From assembly GCF_036588685.1 (NCBI RefSeq), contig NC_086381.1, positions 52,141,431-52,205,430 on the forward strand: DNA of 64,000 nt, read 5' to 3'. The notes below the pieces were generated by a model. It ran no database searches. It was not told the DNA's origin and was given only the letters and a program-made list of their open reading frames with translations. Below, piece by piece: positions 23,951-52,037 of the stretch (positions within the stretch are counted from its first letter, which is position 1; every line of letters starts with the position of its first letter). Origin of the DNA: Mytilus trossulus. Lineage: Eukaryota; Mollusca; Bivalvia; Mytilida; Mytilidae. A program made the position numbers and the translations under genes.

Positions 23951-24745
23951 TATAAATAAAAGATTTAGCATATTGATTTATTTAAAGTCGGTTATACATA
24001 TAACAATACAACATAAGCTCTAGAGCTTTTTTCCGACATACATATACGACAAGCACAATACATAAAACACATAAAACATGAAGCACATCATGCAAAATAA
24101 ATAATGTTATCAAGCACAGCAATTAATAAGCACAATTAAAGCATATAAGCAAACATAAAATGCAGATAAACTAACATTCATGCAAAGCTATTATACAGCA
24201 CTAAAAGTAATTCAAGCATTTAAGAACACAAATAAAAAATAAAAAAATATGCCAAATAATTTAAAAGCCAGAGAATACAAACTGATCTACAGCTCATCAA
24301 GATCTGTAGAGAAACACTGACACGAACTGCCCTCCCAATTACCAACCAAAGTTTTAAACTGACCCAATGGCATTTCTTCCCGCATTTTATTTGGCAGTTC
24401 GTTCAAGAGTTTGGCTCCTGCATATCTAAATAAGTGTAACTCATGGGTAGTTGTCCTTAACCTGGGAACATCTGCTTTGTTGTTATTTCTAAATGAGTAA
24501 TTACATTTTTTAATTTCAATAAGTTCATGTAGATATAATGGACATTGTTTATTAATAATTTTATATACCTCTATTGCTATCATTCTAATTCTTCTAATTT
24601 CTAAGCTTGGTAATTTTAATTTAATTAATAGTTGTTCATAGGTACAACAATAGTCTACATATATAAATCTTAGGGCACGCTCCTGTATTTTCTCTATTTT
24701 TCTGGTGTTACAATCACCACGGAAGTGCCATATTATGTATGTACT
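23950..24745 (-). mobile_element. 5'-truncated LINE, copy B (no secondary insertion)
   Basis: The minus strand encodes the same reverse-transcriptase C-terminal segment as copy A (IEKIQERALRFIYVDY, LPSLEIRRIRMIAIEVYKI) and continues further, with LLNELPNKMREEMPLGQF. Its 3' UTR reaches 23950. It lacks the 1.36-kb insertion found in copy A. It ends in the 37-bp satellite, so the long open frame there is a fusion of LINE and satellite, not a gene. Confidence 0.82.
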
Positions 24746-25294
24746 GAAAACAGACAAGTCATATGCTACTGCATGTACTGAAAACAGATAGCAAATCATA
24801 TGCTACTGCATGTACTGAAAACAGACAACAAGTCAAATGCTACTGCATGTACTGAAAACAGACAACAAGTCGTATGCTAGTGCATGTACTGAAAACAGAT
24901 AACAAATCATATGCCACTGCATGTACTGAAAACAGACAACAAATCATATGCTACTGCATTTACTAAAAACAGATAACAAATCATATGCTACTGCATGTAC
25001 TGAAAACAGACAACAAGTCATATGCAACTGCATGTAGTGAAAACAGACAACAAAGCATATGCTACTGCATGTACTGAAAACAGATAACAAATCATATGCT
25101 ACTGCATGTACTGAAAACAGACAACAAATCATATGCTACTGCATGTACTGAAAACAGACAACAAGTCATTTGCTACTGCATGTACTGAAAACAGACAACA
25201 AATCATATGATACTGCATGTACTGAAAACAGACAACAAATCGTATGCTACTGCATGTACTGAAAACAGATAACAAATCATATGCAACTGCATGT
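24740..25294. repeat. 37-bp satellite array, block C
   Basis: About 15 units of the 37-bp repeat, with GATAACAAATC and GACAACAAGTC variants. It abuts the 166-bp satellite directly at about 25295. Confidence 0.9.
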
Positions 25295-25295
25295 A

Positions 25296-26540
25296 GCCGT
25301 AGGGTCCTATGTTAAACTAAGTCCCCTGCTGGCAGCCATCTTGGATGATGGATCGGCTTAAAAGTAACAACACATTTTCAGCACCTAATAAGAAACATTC
25401 ATGCCATGTTTGGTTCCATTCCATTCAGTGGTTCTCTAAAAGAAGTCATTTGTATGCATTTCCCATAGCGTCCTATGTTAAACTAAGTCCCCCCACTGGC
25501 AGCCATCTTGGATAATGGATCGGCTACAAAGTAACAACACTTGGTCAGCACCTCATAAGGAACATTCATGCCATGTTTGATTTCATTCCATTCAGTGGTT
25601 CTCTAAAAGAAGTCATTTGTATGCATTTCCAATAGGGTTCTATTTTAAACTAAGTCCCCGCGGGCGGTCATCTTTGATGAAGGATCGGCTACAAAGTAAC
25701 AAAACTTGGTCAGCACCTCATAAGGAACATTCTTGCCATGTTTGGTTTTATTCCATTCAGTGGTTCTCTAAAAGAAGTCATTTGTATGCATTTCCCATAA
25801 ATTCCTATGTTAAACTAAGTCCCCTGCTGGCAGCCATCTTGGATGATGGATCGGCTACAAAGTGACAACACTTGGTCAGCACCTCATAAGGAACATTCAT
25901 GCCATGTTTGGTTTCATTCCATTCAGTTGTTCTCTAAAAGAAGTCATTTGTATGCATTTCCCGTAGGGTCCTATGTTAAACTAAGTCTCCTGCTGCCGGC
26001 CATCTTGGATGATGGATCTGCTACAAAGTAACAACACTAGGTTAGCGCCTCATAAGGAACATTCGTGGAATGTTTGGTTTCATTCCATTCAGTGGTTCTC
26101 TAAAAGAAGTCATGTGTATGCATTTCTCATAGGGTCCTATGTTAAACGAAGTCCCCCACTGGCAGCCATCTTGGATAATGGATCGGCTACAAAGTAACAA
26201 CACTTGGTCAGCACCTCATAAGGAACATTCGTGCTATGTTTGATTTCATTCCATTCAGTGGTTCTCTTAAAGAAGTCATTTGTATGCATTTCCCGTAGGG
26301 TCCTATGTTAAACTAAGTCCCCCGCTGGCGGCTATCCTTGATGATGGATCGGCTACAAAGTAACAACACTTGGTCAGCACCTCATAAGGAACATTCATGC
26401 CATGTTTGGTTTTATTCCATTCAGTGGTTCTCTAAAAGAAGTCATGTGTATGCATTTCCCATAGGGTCCTATGTTAAACTAAGTCCCCTGCTGGCAGCCA
26501 TCTTGGATGATGGGTCGGCTACAAAGTAACAACACTTGGT
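25296..26540. repeat. 166-bp satellite, 7.5 units
   Basis: TCCTATGTTAAACTAAGTCC or a close variant occurs at 25305, 25471, 25637, 25803, 25969, 26135, 26301 and 26467: eight starts at exactly 166-bp steps. Other shared phrases are GCAGCCATCTTGGATGATGG, CAGCACCTCATAAGGAACAT and TGGTTCTCTAAAAGAAGTC. Open frames of 60-80 codons recur once per unit and are products of the repeat. Confidence 0.92.
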
Positions 26541-26545
26541 CAGTG

Positions 26546-27815
26546 AGCTAAAAAAAAAAACAAGTGGGCAAGAAGAGGGGCACAATTGGTTCCCAGTGAA
26601 ATGCCGACAGTTTGTTGAAAAACACGTCCTCCAAACGTAACAAATATGTTGTCAATCAAGAAATCAAGCATCTTCAAAATGTCAGTTGCAGAGAATGATT
26701 TGTTTGAATCAGATTGATCCTAAAGCTTTGCAAAGTAGGATTTATCTCTCCCTAAGACAAAGATACTTGTATTTACGTTGGCCATTCTTTTTTTTATTAA
26801 ACAAAGCAATACAAAATCTTTCCATTTGTACTTTAGTTTGAAATATCCTACCATAAGTTTTACTCCATAGAATCCAGGTCATCATGAATTGTGCATGTGT
26901 CACCATTTTACATGCCAAATTTGAACCAATTTTTATAAGTTTTGTTGCGAAATACTACCGGAGAAAGTCAATTACTACTGAAAATAACCCCTGGTTATAA
27001 TAATATCTGTTATCCTATGGGGCACACAAAATCCTCAATTTTGTATGCAAACTAATGGAAAAGTAAATTTTGGCTAAACTGGTCTACACATATTTACTAT
27101 TTACTATACTATATATAAAAAATATAAACATGTTGAACTTTGACCCTGAGTTCAACGGGTCGATAATAAACCGATTCACAAATAAAGATCTAATGTAATT
27201 CTTAGTGAAGTATACGGGTAACTTCGTTAACGAAAATTTATACACACTTTATCATTAATATTGTACCAGGCTTTTGCAAATTCACGTTTTTTTATGCTGA
27301 ACTTTAGTCAAATTCAATTCTATACAAAATTTTAACGTAATGCAATAGGAGTAAGAATATTATTTCGCGCCAATTTAACCAGCATCATCACCATCAACAA
27401 AATTATTTACCGTTATCTTTGTGGAATTTCAGTTATATAGTTTTTTAATTAGAGAAAATTTGGTAAGTATTACTTATTAATATTTAGGTTCTACTGATGT
27501 GCTTCTCTATACCTTTTTGACGGTCCGTTTTATCCCATTTATCTCAATATTATCTCGGATGACAGAAATGTCAACCCGACCTATTCGTGTCAAAAGTGAA
27601 AATCGCATCTATTTGATGAACTATTTTTTTCTTAAAAATGTACATGCATTATTTCTGTATTATTTGATAACCAATCACATTCACGTTGCACGGTTTGCAT
27701 GAAAATTGTTATGTATTAGTGAATTGTAAGGGCGATGCAACTTGTGAGGTCAGTGCGCGATCACTTTCTAAGTTCCTCTTGGGGTTTTTCATTACAGTCT
27801 AACTCCTGTTTTTTT
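26546..27815. other. Intergenic DNA, no gene recognised
   Basis: No repeat family or exon is supportable. A 67-codon frame at 27499-27702 has no recognisable domain. Confidence 0.35.
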
Positions 27816-28186
27816 ACCTCAAACCAAATGCCCAATATATTAGTTCTGGATATGACATTGCTAGATTCTGAACTCTGTTTTTGTCTTGCTTTCAGCGAAT
27901 TCTCGACTGCAGAACTTTAAATAGTGACGACATCGGAAACATATAGATATGATATATAATGACGACAGAAATGAATTAAATGGGAAAAAAATTGGGACCC
28001 CATTATTTCGTGTCTATTTTAAGTGTAAGACCACCAATACACCCAATTCAATTTAGAACGTGAAAGCAGCTCTCCCTTGACAGAGAATCGTGTTTTTGAT
28101 TTCATTATTTACTGGTCTTTGCTGATTTTTGTCATAAATTGTAATTCATAGCGCTACAAAAACAGATCCGCAATAAGTGGTGCACA

Positions 28187-28510
28187 CTAAGTCCCCATTG
28201 GAATTCCGATAACCTGACGATATACGGAATTTCCAAAGCGAACAAAAATGTTATCTAGTAAAAATTCAAGGGCATATATAGTATCAAAGCATGTGCAATT
28301 GACATAGTTTTTTTGTTTATTGCTACTAAAAAATGACATAAAAGAGTTTGAACATATATATTCACATTCTGACTTTTTAAATGCCCATTTAATTAGGTGG
28401 GTGATTTTTTTCTTAATGAGAATGTGAGGCAATGTGATATACAGGGTTGAAAAATCAAAACTTCGAACAGATTCAAAATCACCAATATAAGCATCCAATT
28501 TATCAAGTCT
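28187..28510 (-). pseudogene. Reverse-transcriptase fragment in left arm
   Basis: It reads about 103 residues, from YIGDFESVRSFDFSTLY through YRQVIGIPMGT. The pattern of FSTLY, an LPH and a GIPMGT motif resembles Penelope-like-element reverse transcriptases. The rest of the enzyme, including the catalytic aspartate box, is missing, so it cannot be active. Confidence 0.65.
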
Positions 28511-28684
28511 CCCCTAAAACATGTATATTTAATACAATTTCTTAGTTATTTTAATCATTCAATCTGTTTTAACTGAAAGCTAATTAACTAATATTTACAA
28601 TCAAATATAAAAAAAAAAATTGATACTATTTCACCAATTAAGTATATAAACAGTTTGTTTTTTTCCTTAATGGTTATTTTTAGT

Positions 28685-29301
28685 ATCTCTCTCTCTCTGT
28701 CTCTCTCTCTGTCTCTCCCTCTCTCACACACATTCACTCATACACTCACTCTCCCTATCACACTCACACATTCTCCATCACACTCACACAGTCTCTCCTT
28801 CTCACTCACTCTTACAGTCTCTCTCCCTCATTAACTCTGTCCCTAACACACACTCTCTATCACCCTCACACAGTCTCTCACACAGTCTCTCCTTCTCACT
28901 CACTCTTACAGTCTCTCTCCCTCATTAACTCTGTCCCTAACACACACTCTCTATCACCCTCACACAGTCTCTCTCTATCACACTCACACATTCTCTATCA
29001 CAGTCTCTCTCTCACAGTCTATCACTCTCACACAATCTGTACCTGCCTTCCTCCCTCACAAACTCTCTCTATCCCACACTTTCTCTCTCTCGCTCTCTCA
29101 GTATCTCCCTCTTTAACATAGTGTCTTACTCTTTCACTCCCTCTCTGTCTTCCTCACACACACTCATTCTCTCTCCCTCACTCTGTCTATCACACACACT
29201 ATCTCTCACTATCACACACACTCTCTCTATCACTATCACACACCCTCTGTCTTTCACTCAAACAGATTATCAGCCTCACACACACACACACACACACACA
29301 C
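28685..29301. repeat. CT/CA-rich low-complexity tract, left arm
   Basis: Irregular (CT)n, (CA)n and CTCACTCTT-type repeats, with a segment of about 90 bp duplicated at 28800-28975. The Ser/Leu/His-rich open frames here come from simple sequence. The complementary GA/GT tract is at 30878-31390. Confidence 0.9.
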
Positions 29302-30071
29302 TGTTAGACATTGAGAGAAAGTAAGAAAAGTGTGTAAGAGAAAGTCAGAAATAGTGTGAGAGAGAAAGCATGAGTGTGTGAGAAAAGTAAAAGAGAGTAC
29401 GAAAGCGATCGAAGGGAAAAATCAGTGTAAGAAAATTAAGTTAAAAAATGAGAGAAATGGGGGAAAAAAGAAAATTGAAAGAGAGTTTTAAAGAATAAAG
29501 AGAATGACTGAAGACAGGAAAAGATCCGTTCCAAAATAATTTCTTCCAAGCCAGAAGAAATTACACCTTGTAGAGGTGCACGGCTTAAGCAGTAACGGGT
29601 TCTCCTCCGTCGGCGCTGCAAATTAATACAGCCCATTGGCGAGAACACCACTGCCTACCAGAATTTTGGAAGGATTGGCGCTCTAACCTTCAGTTCCCTT
29701 CATTAGGTAAGAGCGCAATCCTACACTCTGAAATGAATCATTTTATCTAAATAAAAATATAATGCAATTTTCGGTGTTTTTTATTTCTCAGTCTTGCAAT
29801 TTAACCTTTGGGAAGGAACTCGTTCATATGTTAATTGTATTTGTATATAAATAGTTTATCACTCTATTGAATTTATAAGTTTATTAGATTAAGAAATGTT
29901 TTGTTTTTCAAATATTTTAAAATAATTCAAATGAACATGATAATGGGTGGTAACTTTAGTTTTTTTTAAATATTTGTACTACACATAAAATGTAACACGT
30001 GTTTTCCAGTCCATTCAAGTGAGATAATTGAATAATTAACACAAAACACAAACAACACTCACTTTTACCTA
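29302..30071. other. Spacer of the large inverted repeat, first half
   Basis: It starts with GA-rich sequence (29305-29420). A short segment at 29570-29700 of more balanced composition (CTCCTCCGTCGGCGCTGC) is not recognised. No gene is supportable. Confidence 0.4.
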
Positions 30072-30170
30072 TCTAAGGCCGCATTTCTTTCTAACCCAAA
30101 TTTTGTAAACGTTGTGTCGCGTTTGTTGTTGTTTTCTAAACGCTACAAAAGTAGAAACAAATATTTCGTT
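30072..30170. repeat. Fragment of the TGCATTTCTTTCTAA element
   Basis: GCCGCATTTCTTTCTAACCC, then TTTTGTAAACGTTGTG and GCTACAAAAGTAGAAACAAA, match the right end of the element at 18872-19251 read in reverse. The other end is absent. Confidence 0.6.
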
Positions 30171-30365
30171 TAATAAGTCTTTACTGGGGGTCATAGTAAT
30201 TTCCATGCAATCGTGAGAGATATGTACAATAAAAGTAAATTGTGTGCTAAAATAGACAAAGTGCTTACTTCTAATTTTTATTCCCAAATTGGAGTAGACT
30301 AAGGGGATATTTTGAATCCCAACCTTTTCAAGATTTTTATAAATGAATTTTACCGGATGCATTTA

Positions 30366-30650
30366 ATGAAACCCCAGATGCTGTTGATATAAATGACCGC
30401 AGAATTGACTGCCTCATGTATGCAGAGGGTCTTGTTATTTTTTGTCTAGTTCCAAGGCAAGTCTTTCAGAAACGACTTGATAGTTTCTCCTGTACTGTAA
30501 AATGGTGTTTAGAGGTCAATCTATCTAAAACCAAAGTTAATATGTTTAACAAACCTGGGAAACTTTTAAAAGAATATTTGCATTGCGAAAAAGATATAAT
30601 AGAATTGTTTACAATTATAAGTATCTAGGTTTAAAATGTATATTTACTTT
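30366..30650 (+). pseudogene. LINE reverse-transcriptase fragment with broken catalytic box
   Basis: The + strand reads AVDINDRRIDCLMYAEGLVI, then CLEVNLSKTKVNMFNKPGK, and in another frame YKYLG. This is the palm region of a non-LTR retrotransposon reverse transcriptase. The normal catalytic YADD reads YAEG here (30420-30431), and a frameshift separates the downstream part. It is a decayed fragment about 95 residues long. Confidence 0.75.
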
Positions 30651-30877
30651 TTAAGCATGGAAAGGGAGAGTTATACAAAAAATCACTATAAGCAATGAAC
30701 TTCATCATCTTACAATCCAAGTAATTTTACTCTATAACAAGTCAAAAAGGGTACAACATCACCATTAAATAATTATAAAATATACAAATATTAGATATTT
30801 CGGATAACAGATATCCTTCTTCGGTAAATGCACGATGACAAATGAATCATGTCAATTCAAATTAATTCATATATGTG

Positions 30878-32546
30878 GGAGAGTAAGTGTGTGTGTGTGT
30901 GTGAGGCTGATACTCTGTTTGGGTGAGAGAGAGAGGGTGTGTGATAGTGATAGAGTGAGTGTGGGATAGTGATAGAGAGTGTGTGATAGACAGAGTGAGG
31001 GAGAGAAAATGAGTGTGTGTGAGGAAGACAGAGAGGGAGTGAAGGATAAAAACAGAGAGACAGTGAAGGAGAAAGACAGAGAGACAGTGAAGGAGAAAGA
31101 CACTGTGTCAAAGAGGGAGATACTGAGTGAGTGAGAGAGAGAAAGTGTGGGATAGAGAGAGTCTGTGAGGGAGGGAGGCAGGTAGAGATTGTGTGAGAGT
31201 GATAGACAGAATGTGGGTGAGAGACTGTAAGAGTGAGTGAGAGAGAGAGACTGTGTGAGTGTGATAGGGAATGTGTGAGTGTGATAGAGAGTGTGTGTGA
31301 GGGAGAGTGAGTGTGTGAGAGAGAGAGAGTGAATGTGTGTGAGAGAGGGAGAGACAGAGAGAGAGACACACAGAGAGAGAGATACTAAAAATAACCATTG
31401 AGGAAAAAAACAAACTGTTTATATACTTAATTGGTGAAATAGTATCAATTTTTTTTTATATTTGATTGTAAATATTAGTTAATTAGCTTTCAAATTAAAA
31501 CAGTTTGAATGATTAAAATAACTATGAAATTGTATTAAATATACATGTTTTAGGGGAGACTTGATAAATTGCATGCTTATATTGGTGATTTTGAATCTGT
31601 TCGAAGTTTTGATTTTTCAACCCTGTATACCACATTGCCTCACATTCTCATTAAGAAAAAAATCACCCACCTAATTAAATGGGCATTTAAAAAGTCAGAA
31701 TGTGAATATATATGTTCAAACTCTTTTATGTCATTTTTTAGTAGCAATAAACAAAAAAACTATGTCAATTGCACATGCTTTGATACTATATATGCCCTTG
31801 AATTTTTACTAGATAACATTTTTGTTCGCTTTGGAAATTCCGTATATCGTCAGGTTATCGGAATTCCAATGGGGACTAAGTGTGCACCACTTATTGCGGA
31901 CCTGTTTTTGTATTGCTATGAATTACAATTTATGACAAAAATCAGCAAAGACCCATCGAAACAACAACGTCTTCAGTATGTATACTAAAGAAATTTATCC
32001 TGTTGAACTTACTTTAAATAAAGCTAATACTAACAATGACCACTGCCCTTTCCTCGATCTTGATATCTATATCACTAACGGAAAGCTTAATACTAAAATT
32101 TATGATAAAAGAGATGATTTCTCATTTCCTATCGTTAATTATCCATTTTTAGATGGTGACGTTCCCTTGTCACCATCTTATCTCAACTTGTTCTCTTTCA
32201 ATAAAAGTTGCATTACTGCATATTTGTTTGTTAGATTTAGTAAATAATGAAATAAAAAACACGATTCTCTGTCAAGGGAGAGCTGCTTTCACGTTCTAAA
32301 TTGAATTGGGTGTATTGGTGGTCTTACACTTAAAATAGACACGAAATAATGGGTCCCATTTTTTTTTCCCCATTTAATTCATTTCTGTCGTCATTATATA
32401 TCATCTCTGTATGTATCCGATGTCGTCACTATTTAAAGTTCTGCAGTCGAGAATTCGCTGAAAGCAAGACAAAATCAGAGTTCAGAATCTAGCAATGTCA
32501 TATCCAGAACTAATATATTGGGCATCTGGTTTGAGGTATTGTTGAC
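30878..32546 (+). repeat. Right arm of a large inverted repeat
   Basis: This arm is the reverse complement of 27820-29301. From the inside outward it carries a GA/GT tract (30878-31390), the AT-rich segment, reverse-transcriptase sequence on the + strand (31550-32250), and the outer flank ending GGGCATCTGGTTTGAGG. Sequence identity to the left arm is high, with small differences only, apart from about 290 bp present only here. Confidence 0.85.
31550..32250 (+). pseudogene. Penelope-like-type reverse-transcriptase remnant, two frames
   Basis: The first frame (to 31988) gives LDKLHAYIGDFESVRSF, then FDFSTLYTTLPHILIKKK and GIPMGTKCAPLIADLFLYC. A second frame from 31978 continues YTKEIYPVELTLNKANTN, then CPFLDLDIYITNGKL and KRDDFSFPIVNYPFLDGD. 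Between the two the catalytic box expected in a complete enzyme is missing, apparently by deletion at about 31950-31980, and the end is cut at about 32250. Assignment to Penelope-like elements is by motif resemblance. It is not functional. Confidence 0.7.
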
Positions 32547-32689
32547 ACCTTTTTAAGATCTTGCAATCACCTAAGTATTAAACCAAACTCAATAACTGGC
32601 ATATTTACAGATGACACCTTTTCAACTTGAGAACATAACATGCATAACTACCTATTATTATCCAAACACCCGAAGTGACTGCACAGTAA

Positions 32690-32915
32690 AAAAGGGGCCA
32701 TAGATATCAGAGGGACATTCAAACCGTCAAACGTCGAAAATAAACGGAAAACGCAATGTCTTAAAAAGAATACTAGTTCAACTACACAATACATAGCATA
32801 GAAAACTACACTCGACTAGACAATAAGAGCATCACTAATATCTGTGAGTGACATCATGTGCTGCAGAAGGGTAAACAGATCCTGCTCCACTAGTGGCACG
32901 CATCGTGTTGCCAGG
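32690..32915. repeat. Diverged SINE-like repeat
   Basis: GGGGCCATAGATATCAGAGG, CAAACCGTCAAACGTCG and GGGTAAACAGATCCTGCTCC correspond to the family at 19965-20145 and 20280-20325. Confidence 0.5.
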
Positions 32916-32916
32916 G

Positions 32917-33060
32917 CGGATCCAGCCATTTTAAAAAAGGGGGTCCTAACCCAGGATAAAGGGGGTTCCAATTACATGTCCCAATTCAAATGCATTGATC
33001 GTCCAAAAAAAGGGGGCTTCCAACCCCCGGATCCCCCCTCTGCCGGATCCGCGCCTGGTG
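32917..33060. mobile_element. Short GGCGGATCC-type MITE
   Basis: It begins GGGCGGATCCAGCCATTTT and ends TGCCGGATCCGCGCC, inverted ends around about 110 bp rich in G and C runs. It is related by its ends to the element at 6154-6698. Confidence 0.6.
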
Positions 33061-34441
33061 TTGCTTACATCAGTACAAATCGTGACTGTAATAAGTCTAG
33101 TTCAGTAGGTCGCATGCGTGGAAAATGTCTGGATTGATGGATTTCAAGTATCATGTATTACTAACGTGTTTAGTCCCCCTTTTCAGTTTGATCACAATTC
33201 TTATGTAATTATAAGGAGTCTGATCATGTTTCCGTATTGATTGTGTCACAGTGCAATTAAATTGTAATATTGTAATATTAATTGATAAAATAACATTATT
33301 ATAATTTTATAAATTTTATTCCAGCAGATGTCGACAAGCATTTCAATTATTATGCTTTCCGATGATCATCCAATGATTTATGTATTTAAAGATTTTTATA
33401 TCTATGAATCAACAAGCCAAAATAAATAGTCATTGTCAAAGCACATACAAAACACTACGACATATCTAAAAGACAACATGCAAAAAGAAATTTTCATTGT
33501 CAGAGCTGATTAAATATAAACATGCCATAGACAAGAAGCAATGGTAGAGGTGTCACTGTTTAAAGCCTAGCTAGTCGTTAGACGGGCCGTAAATAATGCT
33601 ACACTCCCCCAAGTAGATCAGTGGGATGCTGTTATGTCACAACTTTTCACTGGTCCCATAGCAGTGAGCGGCAACCTAATTTTAGCAACTCATTAACCAT
33701 GTTAACTTGATTGGTGATTTCTTTTTCTAATTGAAGTACGTTGTTTCTAGAGAATAAATGAAGGTCGCGTTCAATTTTTCACAATGTAAGCTTTTATCGC
33801 TGTAGGGATATTCTTGAAAATTGATACGTAGAGGATCTTAGAGTGATGCATGTATGTCTGTGAGACTGTGCAATAATTAACGACCCCCCACCCACCCTCA
33901 TCAGAGACATATAATGCAATTGTATTATATGTCTCTGCCCTCATTAACTTGTGTTTAAAACTGGAAACTTCTTTGACAAACTATTTATTAACTTATTCTG
34001 TTTCCTTTGACTAAATGAAGGTGGAATTACTGTAGGAAGCTGTTATAACTTAGGGAAACAAAAGTAAAAGAAATATTCAAATAAATGTGATCCCTTTTTC
34101 TTTATATGATTATTGGTAGGGCGAGTTTGTTATAGGCCGAGTGTATGATAGGCCGAGAATATGTTACGCGAATGACAGCTGATTGCTATTCCCTTAAACT
34201 CCCTTCTTACGTAATTATTGAATCAAACTTCATATTACGAAAACAAGGTTAAACAATTTAATAACATTTTAATTTCAGTTTTCCCTTTGTATATAATAAT
34301 AATTTTTATCATCTCGGCAACAAGTTCAATAAAACAGAATCAACGAATTACGGGGTGTAAATTTAAAGGAATGTCGAAAACATCCGGTTAAAAAAACTAG
34401 GGCATAAAAAAAGTAATTCGCAATTAAAAATTACCTCGATC
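33061..34441. other. 5' flank and presumed promoter region of LC3
   Basis: No gene is recognised. A perfect small palindrome with arms AGAGACATATAAT lies at 33903-33936. TTACGTAA at 34207-34214 is a bZIP-type (C/EBP or PAR-bZIP) palindrome about 230 bp upstream of the LC3 start. A regulatory role is inferred from position only. Confidence 0.3.
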
Positions 34442-51645
<17,204 letters not shown>

Positions 51646-51757
51646 TCAGATACAGCATTATTCATAAGTCAAACAATTGTGATATTGTCATACAAGCAAG
51701 TCAGATTTATCAATGCATTTTATGACCATTTTTTTAATCATAAACTTTTTTTAACAC

Positions 51758-52037
51758 TTAAGGTGGTACCCAACACTTTAACTAAAATTAATTTGGCTCG
51801 TTTAATTTTCTTAAAATTTTGACAAAGTATTCACTTTAACCCTTTGACAAAATTTAAAAATTTCAAAAAATTTGAACCAACTGTTTTATCAGAAAAATTA
51901 CACTGGTTATATAGCAGTTTGACAAAAACTTATTTTGGTCTTTGAAAAGCTTAATTTCCCCTTAACAACACAACGTAATTAAAACGTTTAGTTGATTTTA
52001 CAGAGTTATCTCCCTGTAGTAATAGGTACCACCTTAA
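51758..52037. mobile_element. TTAA-bounded MITE just after the LC3 stop
   Basis: It begins TTAAGGTGGTACCCAAC and ends AGGTACCACCTTAA, 280 bp in all, with a 14-base near-perfect inverted end and TTAA at both sides. It starts 113 bp after the LC3 stop codon and so probably lies in the 3' UTR. Confidence 0.75.

Larger units (their letters stand above)
27820..29301 (-). repeat. Left arm of a large inverted repeat
   Basis: From ACCTCAAACCAAATGCCCAA inward this arm is the reverse complement of 30878-32546. It carries a short-flank segment (27820-28130), a reverse-transcriptase fragment on the minus strand (28170-28510), an AT-rich segment (28510-28685) and a CT/CA-rich tract (28685-29301). Relative to the right arm it lacks about 290 bp, corresponding to 31954-32243, joined at GGTCTTTGCTG. 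Confidence 0.85.

Noticed and set aside
24287..24799. 170-codon minus-strand frame as an intact gene
   Set aside because: It fuses satellite sequence to the C-terminal part of a LINE reverse transcriptase lacking the catalytic region; a truncated retroelement.
20520..25294. CRISPR-like appearance of the 37-bp repeat
   Set aside because: Units are head-to-tail without unique spacers, and the DNA is animal nuclear sequence. It is an ordinary satellite.
25617..26529. Series of 60-80-codon frames
   Set aside because: One per 166-bp satellite unit, with no domain; a by-product of the array.
28685..31413. Ser/Leu/His-rich frames of up to 170 codons
   Set aside because: They are translations of CT/CA and GA/GT simple sequence in the inverted-repeat arms.
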